Of a DNA stretch of 64,000 nucleotides, positions 33,304 to 54,768 are shown one piece after another. The notes beneath the pieces were generated by a model, which worked only from the letters and a program-made list of their open reading frames with translations, was not told where the DNA came from and searched no databases. How positions within the stretch are numbered: position 1 is the first letter of the stretch; each line of letters opens with the position of its first letter. A program made the position numbers and the translations under genes. This DNA comes from Acanthamoeba castellanii str. Neff. Lineage: Eukaryota > Discosea > Longamoebia > Acanthamoebidae. The stretch covers positions 219,467 to 283,466 of the forward strand of contig NW_004457434.1 of the NCBI RefSeq assembly GCF_000313135.1, written 5' to 3'.

Positions 33304-35422
33304 ATGGCCGCTGCTCCTTCCACAAGCAAACCGGGGCGTGTTAGAGTTAGCCTCTTTGGCATTCCCAAATCTCAATTTGCAAAGCAATTGGCGGATGATC
33401 TCGGCCATCTCGGCTGGAACAGCCTCCACACCGACCTGTTATGGGGCTTCATCTACCGCTACGGTACAGCAATGTCCTTTGCCCGTGTGCACGCTCAACG
33501 TTCTAAGGCGTGGCCGAATGCATGCTCATGATCCCTGTGGCGCAGGCAAGACGCACGCCAACATGCAGAGCATAGTTGGCATTCGGCGGGAGCTGAGGGA
33601 GCAGTTGGCGCAGCGCTACACGCTGGAGCAGGGTCGCATCCTCACCCACAACACCTCCGAGGACGGCACCCGCAAGTTCCTCATGCAGTTCGGCGCCGGT
33701 CAGGAGATCGAGAGTGTGTTGCCCGTCCCTCATCGAGACGTCTTCACTACATTCTGCTCACAAACATGCTCCTCCATGGGCACGTACAGGCGTGTTCATC
33801 CCCGAGTCTACCCGCGGCACGCTGTGCGTCTCTTCGCAGGTCGGCTGCACGCTGTCGTGCAGCTTCTGCCACACTGGAACGCAGCCTGTGGTACTAACCA
33901 CACTCACCTGCGACGTGCGAGCGTGATGGCCTTGCGCGTGCACGTACCACAATGACGTCGGACTCTCACAACAAGTCTTGTGTTTGTGTGACGACGCCAG
34001 ATGCGCAATTTGACGACCAGCGAGATCTTGAGCCAGATCATTCACGCCAAGCGGGTGATGAACGACTTTCCCACTGTGGCCGACATCGAGACGAGGAAGC
34101 AGGCCATCGCCGATAAGCGGAGGCAAATGAGGCAGAAGTTCGCCGAGTACTTTGGAAAGGGCAAACAGAGGCAAGCGAACCAGCCTCCCCGGAAAGAACC
34201 CAACGAGGAACACGCTGTGCCTGAAGAGCCAAAGCGCACTATCACCAACATCGTTTTTATGGTTCTCGCTGCCCTGCCGATTCTTGCTTTGTATGCGTGT
34301 GCGTGCGGTGTGTGCGTGTGCGTGTCGCAGAATGTTTGCACTCACCTTCGGCACATGAGTGCTGTTGTGCAGGGTCAAGGCGAACCATTCTACAATTATA
34401 GGAATGTGAAACAGGCCATCGACATTATATGCGAGCCCTCTGGCATCAGCCTGGGCCAGCCCAAGATCACCGTATCCACCAGCGGTGTGGTGCCCAACAT
34501 CTACCGCCTGGCTGCTGATACCAAAGTCAACCTGGGTATCTAGCGAAGGCCTTTCTTGTCGTCATCGCCATTCGTGAACTGATAATGCCTAACATTCAAT
34601 TTGTTTGATTGTGGCAACTTCAGCCATCTCCCTGCACGCCGCCAACAACGAGTTGCGGTACCACGATCTCTCTTCGCTCTTTCGTTTGGTGTGAGTGTTG
34701 CAAGCTCACTCTTGGCCGCTCATTCGTTGCACGTCGCAGAGACGAGTTGGTGCCCATTAACAAGCAGTATCCGCTGGAGCAGCTGATGGAAGCCTGCCGA
34801 TCCTTCATCTCCCACAAGAAGAAGCGAATCATGTTCGAATACGTGATGCTCAAGGTACACTCAATCCTCTGGTTTTTGTGCCCTCGAGCCATGAAGATGG
34901 CTGCGTTCGTTTGAGCTCAAACAGCATGCCCGCCGATCAGGACGTCAACGATCGAGAAGAGGACGCGCTCGAGCTAGCCACCCTTCTCTCCGGCTTCCCC
35001 AACTCCCTCATCAATCTCATGTACAAACAGCCACCGTCGCGCTCTCAGTGCGCCTTGCTGTTTCGTCCGGCCCTCACTCACGGCTTTGTGGGGTTTACAG
35101 TCCTTTCAATCCCTGGCCAGGCACGAAGTACGAGTGCTCAACGAACGAGCAGATCATCGCCTTCCACAAGACCCTCACCGAGCGCCACCGCCTCCTCGCC
35201 ACCATTCGATGGCCCAGTACGCCGCCCTACCCCATCTCTCTGCCGCATCTGTTTCCCCCAGCGGAGAGCTGACTGACGCCCTGTGCAGGAGGGCGGGATA
35301 TCATGGCCGCCTGCGGTCAGCTCAAAACCCACCACGACCGCATGAAGGCACAGGGAACGGGCGACGCAGCAGCATCTGCATCCGTTCCACACACAGTCGA
35401 TCCTTCTGTGCCTCGAAGCTAA
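33304..35422 (+). CDS. RlmN/Cfr-type radical SAM RNA methyltransferase
   Basis: A homologue of bacterial RlmN, which methylates C2 of an adenosine in 23S rRNA and tRNA. The N-terminal region reads [34 protein letters not shown] and [20 protein letters not shown]. The core is [20 protein letters not shown] with the radical SAM cluster motif [11 protein letters not shown] (C-x3-C-x2-C, about 33845-33880). [20 protein letters not shown] (as MRN here) follows. Then comes an unusual charged insertion of about 50 residues ([36 protein letters not shown]) before [16 protein letters not shown]. The rest is canonical: [62 protein letters not shown] and the conserved [12 protein letters not shown], which holds the second, methyl-carrying Cys. 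The target in a eukaryote is unknown; a mitochondrial role is possible. Confidence 0.9.
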
Positions 35423-35893
35423 AGAACCAAATGTTTCGTCAAGGCTGCGTGCAGAAGCTTGCAGGGCCACCAAGAGAGGTCAGCTCAGGTTCGGAGTTAG
35501 CACGACGAACCACAATATTTCCACAAACCCGGGAGTACAAGAAGAGGACGAGGACACCGGGAGAAGGTGAGAGATGTGCTTTCCTGTCACCTTCGAGGTG
35601 TGGTGTCCGTCCACACTTCACCGCCAGGAGAATACAAAGAGCAGACATGGGACGACTACGGCTCGCATGCGCTAAACACAGTGCGCGTATGAGTGACTGA
35701 TTGGCCCAACAGTTCGCCTTCACTACCAACCACGATAACAACAACAAACGATATGAAGTCATGAAGAGGTCCGCGAGCTCTTCGTGCCAAGAGGCACAGC
35801 CGCACCCTCCTGCCCTAAACTCGTCTGCGCAGGGTCAGACTCAGAGCAGAGGAGTTGTGACGTTATTGTTAAGTTTTATAGCGGAGAGTGGGT
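35423..35893. other. Intergenic stretch (convergent 3' ends)
   Basis: About 470 bases between the RlmN-like stop (+) and the SLX9-like stop (-). Open frames exist on both strands, but none has family-like motifs or matching splice sites. No RNA gene seen. Confidence 0.4.
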
Positions 35894-36824
35894 TTACTTC
35901 CTTCCCTTTCCGCCTCGGCCGGCCTTGTTCTTGCCGATGTTGCTCTTCTTGGCGTTGTGGTTGCCGCTTCCCCCACTGCCGGGCTTGGCGCTTTGTGGCT
36001 CCTTGGCGGGCTTGGGTTGAAGGTGGCGCGGCACCACCTTTCGCGGGTTGCTGGCCTCCCTCTCGCTATTTACAGCCGCCACCTTGTTCTTCAGGTGCTC
36101 CTTGATGATCGCTGCATGTGCAACCAACCACGGCAAGTGTGACATGTCAGCACGTGAAGAGCGAAGCAAAGACTGGGAACGAAACCGACAGCGGCGGACA
36201 AGAAGCGTACCCAGTGGATCGTTCTGGAAGGCAGGGTGGGCCAGCACGTTCTTGAACTGCTCAAGCTCGGTCACACTTGGCGTGTAGGAGAGGAGGTGGA
36301 GAGGTTAGCCACGCTTGGCGACGACTCGAGAAGGGGCAACGTACGCCAACTTCTGCTTCATCTTGTTGTCCATCTTCTTGTTCTTGGTTTGCGCTTGCAT
36401 GGCCTGCTCCTTCTCCATGAGCGAGTCAAGAAGCTCGGACAGGGAGGACATGCCCAGCGTGCCCACTTGCGCCTTTTGCTTCATCTCCACCTCCTTCTTC
36501 TTCGTCAGGTCCGCCGCAGCCTGCAGCTCTGTGCACGCACAACATCATCAACAATCAGCATTGCGAGATGGGATGGAAATTTGGCAGAATTAAATCTTGA
36601 TTGGGTTTGAAGGGGTGGCGTACTCTGCACAAGCTTCTCATGCTTCTCCTTCCGCTTTTCGACCTTCTTCTTTTTGATAATGCCGGTCGGTCCCGCGGAG
36701 GACAAACCGACGGCCGCCTTGGGCTTTGACTCAATCACCCTCTTCGGCTTTGTGATTTTACCCTGTGATCACAACGGGGTAAGTTTGCTTGTAAAAAGAT
36801 CAAATTGCTGGTCTATCGTACCAT
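35894..36824 (-). CDS. Small basic coiled-coil protein, SLX9/FAM207-like
   Basis: A lysine-rich protein of about 230 residues. The first coding exon appears to be just the ATG (36824-36822), followed directly by a GTACG donor. Exon 2 starts GKITKPKRVIESKPKAAV and contains IKKKKVEKRKEKHEKLVQ. Exon 3 is a predicted coiled coil (LTKKKEVEMKQKAQVG, LSELLDSLMEKEQAMQAQ). Exon 4 carries TELEQFKNVLAHPAFQNDPL, which resembles the RFxxLLxxPAYxxxPL motif near the C-terminus of the FAM207/SLX9 ribosome-biogenesis proteins. The last exon reads AIIKEHLKNKVAAVNSEREA and a Gly/Lys-rich end. Basic tails at both ends fit a nucleolar protein. The family call rests mainly on one motif, so it is tentative. Confidence 0.6.
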
Positions 36825-37254
36825 GATGCTTGCTAAAGATTAGATTAATAATCACAACGTTTATTGTCCACCAGGTTTTCCTTGGCACAAATCGAGAGAA
36901 AATGAAAAAATAAATAAATATTTATTATTTCTTTACTGTCACCGAAAGTGACTGCACAAAACCCGAAGCCCTGTGACCCGAAGCCCTGTGGCGAATGGTC
37001 CCGTAGCCGCCAGCTGGCGCGATTCGCTCCTTCGCCGTCAAGAGCCAGGGCGGTTGGCTTCCGCAAAGTGGTGTGGGTGAATTTCGAGTGCCTTTCTCTC
37101 GCACATAGAGGCGCGAGCCAATCGGTCACGAAGTCAGAAACCTGCGTTTCTTTTTTTGAATAGCGCGGTGAAAAACATTCGAACGAACAATTCATCACCT
37201 GCATCTCCTTCTGTCTACGACGGAAACGCAAAGAGCTTTTGGGCAGGTAGTATT
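36825..37254. repeat. Divergent intergenic interval with 15-base tandem duplication
   Basis: 430 bases between the divergent SLX9-like and Rab7-like start codons. ACCCGAAGCCCTGTG is duplicated head to tail at 36961-36975 and 36976-36990. AT-rich patches (TAAATAAATAAATATTTATT) lie at about 36910-36930. No gene was seen; it is probably a bidirectional promoter region with the Rab 5' untranslated region. Confidence 0.6.
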
Positions 37255-38455
37255 ATGGAGCCCGAGCGATCTTATGTATCAAAGGTCGTGCTGAAGGTGG
37301 TCGTCATTGGTGACTCGGGGTACGTGATTTTCCCTCAAATTGAACTTGTCGGGTCGAATCACATTTTCAAACCCTCCTTCTTTTCTTCAATCCAGGGTGG
37401 GTAAGACCTCACTCATGCATCAATATGTGAACAAGCAGTTTGCCTACTCATACAAAGCCACGATTGGTACTTCACCTTTCCCGTCGAAGGAGCTTTTCCC
37501 TCAAGCTGCGCCTGTCTGTCAGCTCTCACCCTCTGGCGCGTGCGTGCCCTTCTCACCTTGACGTTCGGGTCACCTATGCCCTGTGTGTTCCTTGTGGTCT
37601 CCAGGCGCCGATTTCCTGATGAAAGACGTGGTCGTAGACGACCAGGTCGTGACTTTGCAGATATGGGACACAGGTACCAATCCCAAGCCATGTCTCGTCA
37701 CTAATACTCTCTGGTGCTGCTGTGCCCACTAAGATGACCTTCGTTTCCATTTCTTAGCGGGGCAAGAGCGGTTCTTCTCTCTCGGGGCGGGGTTCTATCG
37801 TGGGGTGGATGGGTGCGTGTTGGTCTACGACGTGACCAACCCAAAGTCGTTCGAGAACCTCACCAACTGGCGAAAAGAGCTGCTTCACAAGATCGGTGGA
37901 CCCAAGCTAGACAAGCTTCCACCATTTGTAGTCATAGGTGCTGCTACAACCATGTTTTCGTGCGTTCTCTGTTTCTTGCACTCGATGTGAAGATTGAATC
38001 CAACGGTGATGGTGTGCGGCACAGGAAACAAAATCGACTTGGCGGAGCAGCGTCTTGTGCCGGAGGCAATGGCGATAGCCTGGTGCCAGGCTCACGGCAG
38101 CGTCACGCACTACGAGGGTACAACAGCATATACATTCTTTCTCTGAACTAGATGCACGCTCATAGGCTCTGTCTCACTTGTTTACTCGTCTTTCTTACAG
38201 GGAGTGCCAAGGATGCCATCAACGTGGAGCAAGCCTTCAAAGCGCTTGTAAAGGAGGCACTCGCCAACAGCCAGTTTGAAACCAAGTGCGTGTTCCTCCC
38301 GTTTGCCACCTTGTAAGGTGTAGTGCATGCACGATCATTCTCACTCCTGTTGCGCCCTATCTATTATCCCACACCACGCCATCAGGTTGTTTGATGATAC
38401 GATCCGCTTGACGCTACCCTCACCGGAAGACTCCAAGAAGTCCTGTTCGTGCTAG
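37255..38455 (+). CDS. Rab7-family small GTPase
   Basis: A late-endosome/lysosome/phagosome traffic GTPase. Exons give [27 protein letters not shown] (P-loop GDSGVGKTS, split by an intron at 37320-37396), [20 protein letters not shown] (switch I with the Rab7-type ATIGADF), [20 protein letters not shown] (switch II WDTAGQE), [45 protein letters not shown] (NKxD base motif), [20 protein letters not shown] (SAK motif) and FKALVKEAL. The C-terminus ends SCSC, a CxC double-prenylation signal. About 208 residues and six introns. The effector region matches Rab7 rather than Rab5 or Rab11, but the C-terminal half is more diverged, so it may be a Rab7 paralogue. Confidence 0.92.
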
Positions 38456-38798
38456 CGCGCACTATGTACTTTTTCGGCCACCACAATGTGAATATTTCAA
38501 CACCTTCCGCGCTACCTGGCTTCCTCGTTCCTATGGGCAAAGCGTCCAACAGGTATCTCCTCCGCCCCCCCTTTAATCGGCATCGCCACGCCCGGTAGGC
38601 CACCTTCTTCCCACGGTCGTGGCGCCGCTGCAGTTCTTCTAATATTCTGGGACATGCCTTACATTTTTCTGCCTTGTCGAAATTTCGTGCCCCAGAAAAG
38701 AGGTAACTGGGCAGACTGACCACTTCATTCTCTGCGCCCGACCCGAAGACCAACCCCCCCCCCTACCACTACTTCGCGAAGAGGACAGCACCGCCACC
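38456..38798. other. Intergenic stretch upstream of E2-F-box gene
   Basis: About 340 bases; no gene seen. It contains a run of 13 C residues (about 38752-38764) shortly before the start codon, and the start has a textbook Kozak context (CCGCCACCATGG). Confidence 0.45.
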
Positions 38799-41700
38799 AT
38801 GGGATACGAGCTGAAGCAAGTGCGTCCGGGCGTGTGGGAGTTGGTGGTGGTCGAGGACAAACCGAAGGAGGTGTCTCTCTCGCCACTGCCCGGTCCGCCC
38901 AAGGAGGCCCTCCGGGTAACGAACAGAGGTCTGGTCACTGCAGACAGTCTCTCGCCTTCACAACGGCAGGTGGCCCGCGACGCCGCGCTCAAGCGGCTCA
39001 TGCGCGATTGGCGGGAGCTGCAGCGCTGCCCGCTCCCCACCGTCGCGGCCGTGCCGCTTGAGAACAACTTCTTCGAATGGCACGGCAACATGCTGGCCAC
39101 CTCGGAGTCAAGCTTCTGCGGCCTGGTCTATCACATCATCATGCGGGTTCGTCTTCCCTTTCCCAGCCATTGGTTGGTTTTATTTTTTGCTGACCGCCAA
39201 CTCTCTCCTCTTCCAGTTCCCGGATACCTACCCGCTCCAGCCACCAACTGTGGAGCTGAAGGGCTACATTTCGCACCCCAACGTGTTCGGCAGCTACATC
39301 TGCCTGGACATGCTGGAGAATGGCTGGGTAAGCGGTTGTTTTTTTGCGTAAGCACCTTCGAAGGTGAGGGTGTCACACAGAGTCCCTGACAATAATGCGG
39401 TATGGCTTGTGCGTGCAGTGGGGGATGGAGTCTGTGAGAGAGCAGCGATACACGGGCTGGTCAACGGCGTACTCGGTGACTTCGATACTCATCCAGCTGC
39501 AGAGTACGCTCTTTCCGTGATCTTCGGCTTTCAATCCACTAAACTCTGTGTGCTGATTGCCTATTTGTCCACACATAGACTTTATCTCCGGGCGGTCGCG
39601 CAACGTAAAGGGGGAGCGAGAACGGGCCGAGAAGGTGCGCCTTGTCGTCTTCGTGAATGAACGTTGCCGCGGCATGACACTCACCCTGCTCCTCCTTCCT
39701 AACAACAAACAGAGTATGAAGTGCTTGGTGTGCAGCTGCGGGCACGTGGCCGACGGTAACACCTATCCGCCCATCGCGCCCGAGGTCATCGAACAAGAAA
39801 TGAAACAGCGGGAGAGGGGCAAAGCGGCCAAGGCCACCACCGTCAGACCACCACCGCCCAAGAGTGCAGCCAAGCCCACAGCAGCCTCGATCGCCGACGT
39901 CAACTTTTCCGAGATCCTGGGCGTCGAGGCCCCGCCGTCCGCGGGCATCCACTACGGTCTGTTCAGGCGCTATCGGGAGGATAGCTTCCCGATTCGTCTG
40001 CCGCGGATCAAGGCCCCGGCCGGCAGCGGCTCGCGCGCGACCGAGGCCATTATCGGCTGGCGCGAGGCCAACATCCAGAGTAGCTTCCGGTCGCTGGCCG
40101 TCGATCTCTTCACCGCCGAGCGGGGCTACACCGTCTACGAGGTGACCTTCGACGACCGCCGGTCCCGCAATCCGTTCCTCGACTGGGGCGAGGTCTACCC
40201 CGAGCACGACCTGCACAACATCAAGGATGGCCACCTGGCCAAGCTGGGCGTCAGCAACGCCAAGCGGTCGGTCGAGGAGATCCTGGCGCAGAAGAACCCC
40301 TACCAGTTCCCGGCCCGGGCCGACACGATCGACTTCTGCCTGCGACCAGGCGGGCGCGCGGTCCACCGGATGTCGGCCCGCTACAACCTGACCCACGCGC
40401 GGAGCGTGGCCAACACGGCCTGGAAGCTGGTCGCCGTCGACGAATCCAACGGGCGCAACTTGCTGGTGCTCAACGTCATCTCGAACGGATTCAACGCTCA
40501 CTTCATCTCCTCCGCCCAGTTCTACCTCTACACGACAGCGAGCGACAACGGTACGCCGAGCCCAGCGCCAGTACCAGCGGTCGACACCAAGAAGGAGGTC
40601 TCCGGAGCGGCCAATGGGTCTGGCGTCAGCGGGAAGCAGCAGCAGACCGGCCGTACGCCCTCGGCCAAGAGCGTCGGGGCGTCGGAGCAAGTAGTGCTAC
40701 GCGAGGTGAAGGAGGAGCGGCCGGTGAAGAAGTATGTGCCGACCTCGACGCCGCTCATCGTATCGGCCAACTTTGGACCCCTGCGGCCCAAGACCTCCGC
40801 CGCCCCTGCTCCCGCCCCCGCCCCCGCTACAGCTGTAGCGGTAAAGTCGGCCGCGAGCAAGAGCAAGGGCAAGAGTAAGAAGGTGCAGACCGAATCCGAC
40901 GAAAAGGCTCAGGAAATGGCGGCCGATCAGCTGCCTAAAGCGGTACGGAGCCTGACCTTCTACGACCTGCCGCCCGAGATGCAGCTGCACGTCTTCTCCT
41001 ACCTGTCGAAGGATGATCTCTTCACCGCTTTCAAGGGTACCAACCCCACTCCACTGCTTACCTGCTTCAAGTGCAGTGATTCACCTCGACCACTTCTTCG
41101 CCACCACCCCTACAGTCAACGCCGAGTTTGCCGATCTGGCTCTGGACTCGCCCCAGTGGGGCAAGGACGAGCTGGTGTGCTTCCACTCCAAGCGAACCGA
41201 TGAGGAGGACACCCTGGGCTTCCCGATCAACTTCACCCTCTACCCTCCGCCCATTCCCTCCGCTACGTCGCCGGCGCCCGTCCGTCCGTACCGGAACATT
41301 GAGTCCATCTCGTCCACTCTGGACCTCCTCTCCTACGAGTCCTACAAGGTCGAGAGCGTGCGTCGGGGCGTGTGGAAGGAGCACTTCACCCACTGGCTCC
41401 CCGTGTACATCGGTAAGAGAGCAGCCTCTCGTCCCCCGTCTCTGTACTCCTTTCCTTTTCACGAAACTGACGTGCGCGACTTCCTCATTCCCTAATTAGG
41501 TCGGCAACACGGCAAGAAGGCGTTGCCCCTGTGCGAGCAGCTCATCTCGGTGATCATGACCGGTGATCCCAACCTGTTCCAGCCCATCATGGCCGTGGAG
41601 GTCTTCACCAAGCTCATGAACACCATGATCGTCTCGCTCATGTCCGGCGCCACGTACGTTTCTTATCCGCCTCCAGCCGTGTCTGCTATCAAGCAAGCAC

Positions 41701-42707
41701 ACTCTGATTTACAATTTGCCTTTTTATAGTCATGCATCGGAGAAGGCGATGGAGGGCTACTTCTCCTTCCACCACTGGCTGCTCGTGTTCATCGAGCGCT
41801 ACCCTCAGCTTCTCGACTGGATCAACAACAGGATTCGCGGGTTCATCACCGATCCCGAAAAGCGGATCAAGAAGGTGTGCCTGGTTCTCATATGGCTTGC
41901 TCTAGCCCACTTCGGCTGACCCCCTCTTTCTTCTCCTGCAGGCCGTACCTTCGCTGGGCGAGTTCATTCCCCTGCTGGCCGTGACCGACGCCTACCAGTG
42001 GCAGGACGTCGCAGAGCCGCTCATCCTGGAGGTGTTTGACAGGAACGTGAAGTGGGTCCTCCAGAAGTATCCCGCCTTGGGTGAGTCACCTCTTCCCATC
42101 GTCTCCTCTGGGTCCCGAGTGCTCAACTGTCGGCAAGGCATTGGACTCACCTTCATAACGCCTACGCAGGTAATATGCAGAGCGGAGGGCAGCTGGACGT
42201 GGACAAGTACCGCCTGCTCAAGACCTTCGAGGCCTCACAGGTGTCGATGCGATTGATCCTCTTCCACGCCTACTTCCTCAACACCATCGCCAAGCCCAAG
42301 GGCCGAACCGTGTCACTTGTGCGCCGGGTGCTGGACGCGTGCTATGGCCGGCCGTCGCCTCGTATGAAGGTCCTCCTGCAGAAGCGCACCAAGGAGCTGC
42401 AGAAAGTTGGTACGTCTCCCTCGTCCACACCGCATTGCTCCTCTCGCGTACTCTCCGTGTGCTGATATTTGAGGAATGTATCATTCGCACAGACAACTGG
42501 GTCGACTTCTTCGTGCGGATCGACATGCCGCTGCCCTCGCCCGAGCGGCTCACCCGCTGGCTGCGGCAGAGCGTGTGGAATTCGTCGCGCAAGAGGTATC
42601 ACAACCGCCACGCCTACACGGGCTCGGTGCGCAATCCCCGGAGGGCCAGGTCTCACCAGTGGGAGGAAGAAGAGGAAGATGAGTACCACTACGACCGCTA
42701 CGAGTGA
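38799..42707 (+). CDS. E2 ubiquitin-conjugating domain fused to F-box protein
   Basis: About 1,040 residues over roughly 11 exons. Residues 1-200 contain a UBC (E2) domain: VARDAALKRLMRDWRELQRC helix, NNFFEWHGNMLA, FPDTYPLQPPTVELKGY, then HPNVFGSYICLDMLENGW with the active-site Cys, and TGWSTAYSVTSILIQLQ. After the E2 comes a Cys cluster (MKCLVCSCGH), a low-complexity Pro/Ala linker, and a roughly 200-residue region (HYGLFRRYREDSFPIRLPRI, WREANIQSSFRSLAVDLFTA, NTAWKLVAVDESNGRNLLVL), all in one 1.3-kb exon. An F-box follows (LTFYDLPPEMQLHVFSYLSK, about residue 610). The remaining exons hold ELVCFHSKRTDEEDTLGFPI, ISSTLDLLSYESY, GVWKEHFTHWLPVYIG and a helical segment (VEVFTKLMNTMIVSLMSGA, FHHWLLVFIERYPQLLDWI). 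It ends with an acidic EEEEEDEYHYDRYE tail. Exon joins keep frame throughout, so one transcript is likely. Inferred role: ubiquitin transfer to proteins bound through the F-box part. Confidence 0.85.
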
Positions 42708-42746
42708 TGCAGCCGACCATGATGTCGCGAGCGCTGCTTGCTTGGT

Positions 42747-42752
42747 AATAAA
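42747..42752 (+). terminator. Polyadenylation signal AATAAA
   Basis: A canonical hexamer 40 bases after the stop of the E2-F-box gene and 169 bases before the next start, so the two genes have separate transcripts. Confidence 0.6.
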
Positions 42753-42920
42753 TGTACAGCATTGTTGAAATTCTTGGAACCGAGGGGTGGGCTACGCGTG
42801 TGGGGGAAAGAGAAGCGAACTGCAGCAAAAACCGCACAACAAGAAGATCAGCTGAGGCACCCAAGGAGTAGATTCCTTCTGCATACGCGCTGGCACACCA
42901 GTATCGAAGCGCGTAGACAA

Positions 42921-54121
<11,201 letters not shown>

Positions 54122-54179
54122 TACTCTTCATCATCGCCATCATCATCAAAAAGAACTTTCTCCAATCACCTGATCTTTT

Positions 54180-54450
54180 TCATCCAACGTCGGGTGTCGT
54201 TCTTGTGCTTGGCCGCCTCATTTCTTCTCGTGTTGCTCCCTGCGCCATCTGCCGCCGGACCATTGCCACGTCGCTCGCCACCTCCTTGGGCGTCTGTTGG
54301 CGAAGCCCGCACAGGTGCAGGTCCCTCGCAGGTCCAGTCACCTCAGCCTGGGCTTCGTCGTCGCTCCAGTGCCTCGAGGGCGTGCAGGTCTGATCGGCGA
54401 AGAACAGCTTGCCGCATGGTGGACTCCACTTTTCGTAGATCCACCCAGCA
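54180..54450 (-). CDS. Possible small gene or 3' exon, unrecognised
   Basis: A minus-strand open frame with protein-like composition: ARTSLAGWIYEKWSPPCGKL, FFADQTCTPSRHWSDDEAQA, then GPARDLHLCGLRQQTPKEVA and MVRRQMAQGATREEMRRPST, stop at 54180. A possible acceptor (GAGTAG) precedes it near 54462. No start codon or upstream exon could be tied to it; the region 54480-54730 has an open frame ending in KGTPLCGIEHRIAIDWVPFG but no clear donor. If real, its 3' end meets that of the BEACH gene at a distance of 58 bases. Function unknown. Confidence 0.3.
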
Positions 54451-54459
54451 AGGCTCGTT

Positions 54460-54768
54460 CGTGCCTACTCATCAACCAAAAGGAACCCAATCAATAGCGA
54501 TTCTGTGCTCAATGCCACACAAGGGGGTTCCTTTCGCCCGTTTCCTTCTTCTCGGCATCCTCGGCGTGCGAGGTTGCATTCCATGCGTGGAAAAGGAAAA
54601 GAAACTCCCCAAATAATGGTAGGCCAACCACGCATGCCTTGATTTGGATCGACAGTCCGTGGAGCAAGTAGCCCCGCTAACTAACAAAACACGGCACAGT
54701 GCTAAGAGGGAAAGATCACACTTTAACACATCTCAGCAGCTTGAAGATCTTACGTCAGGGGCAGCCGC
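54460..54768. other. Interval upstream of mucin-like gene
   Basis: About 310 bases with no supported gene, other than the possible minus-strand upstream exon mentioned for the neighbouring entry. It should carry the promoter and 5' untranslated region of the membrane-protein gene. Confidence 0.3.

Noticed and set aside
32958..33368. 136-codon minus-strand frame between G6PD and RlmN-like genes
   Set aside because: Overlaps the coding ends of both genes and shows no family motif or splice signals of its own.
39539..40690. 383-codon minus-strand open frame opposite the long exon of the E2-F-box gene
   Set aside because: GC-rich third positions of the sense gene keep the antisense frame open; its sequence is low complexity and shows no family motif, while the plus strand has clear domains.
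54194..54616. Plus-strand frame beginning with a signal-peptide-like stretch
   Set aside because: It starts at GTG rather than ATG, has no downstream domain, and lies opposite a more protein-like minus-strand frame.
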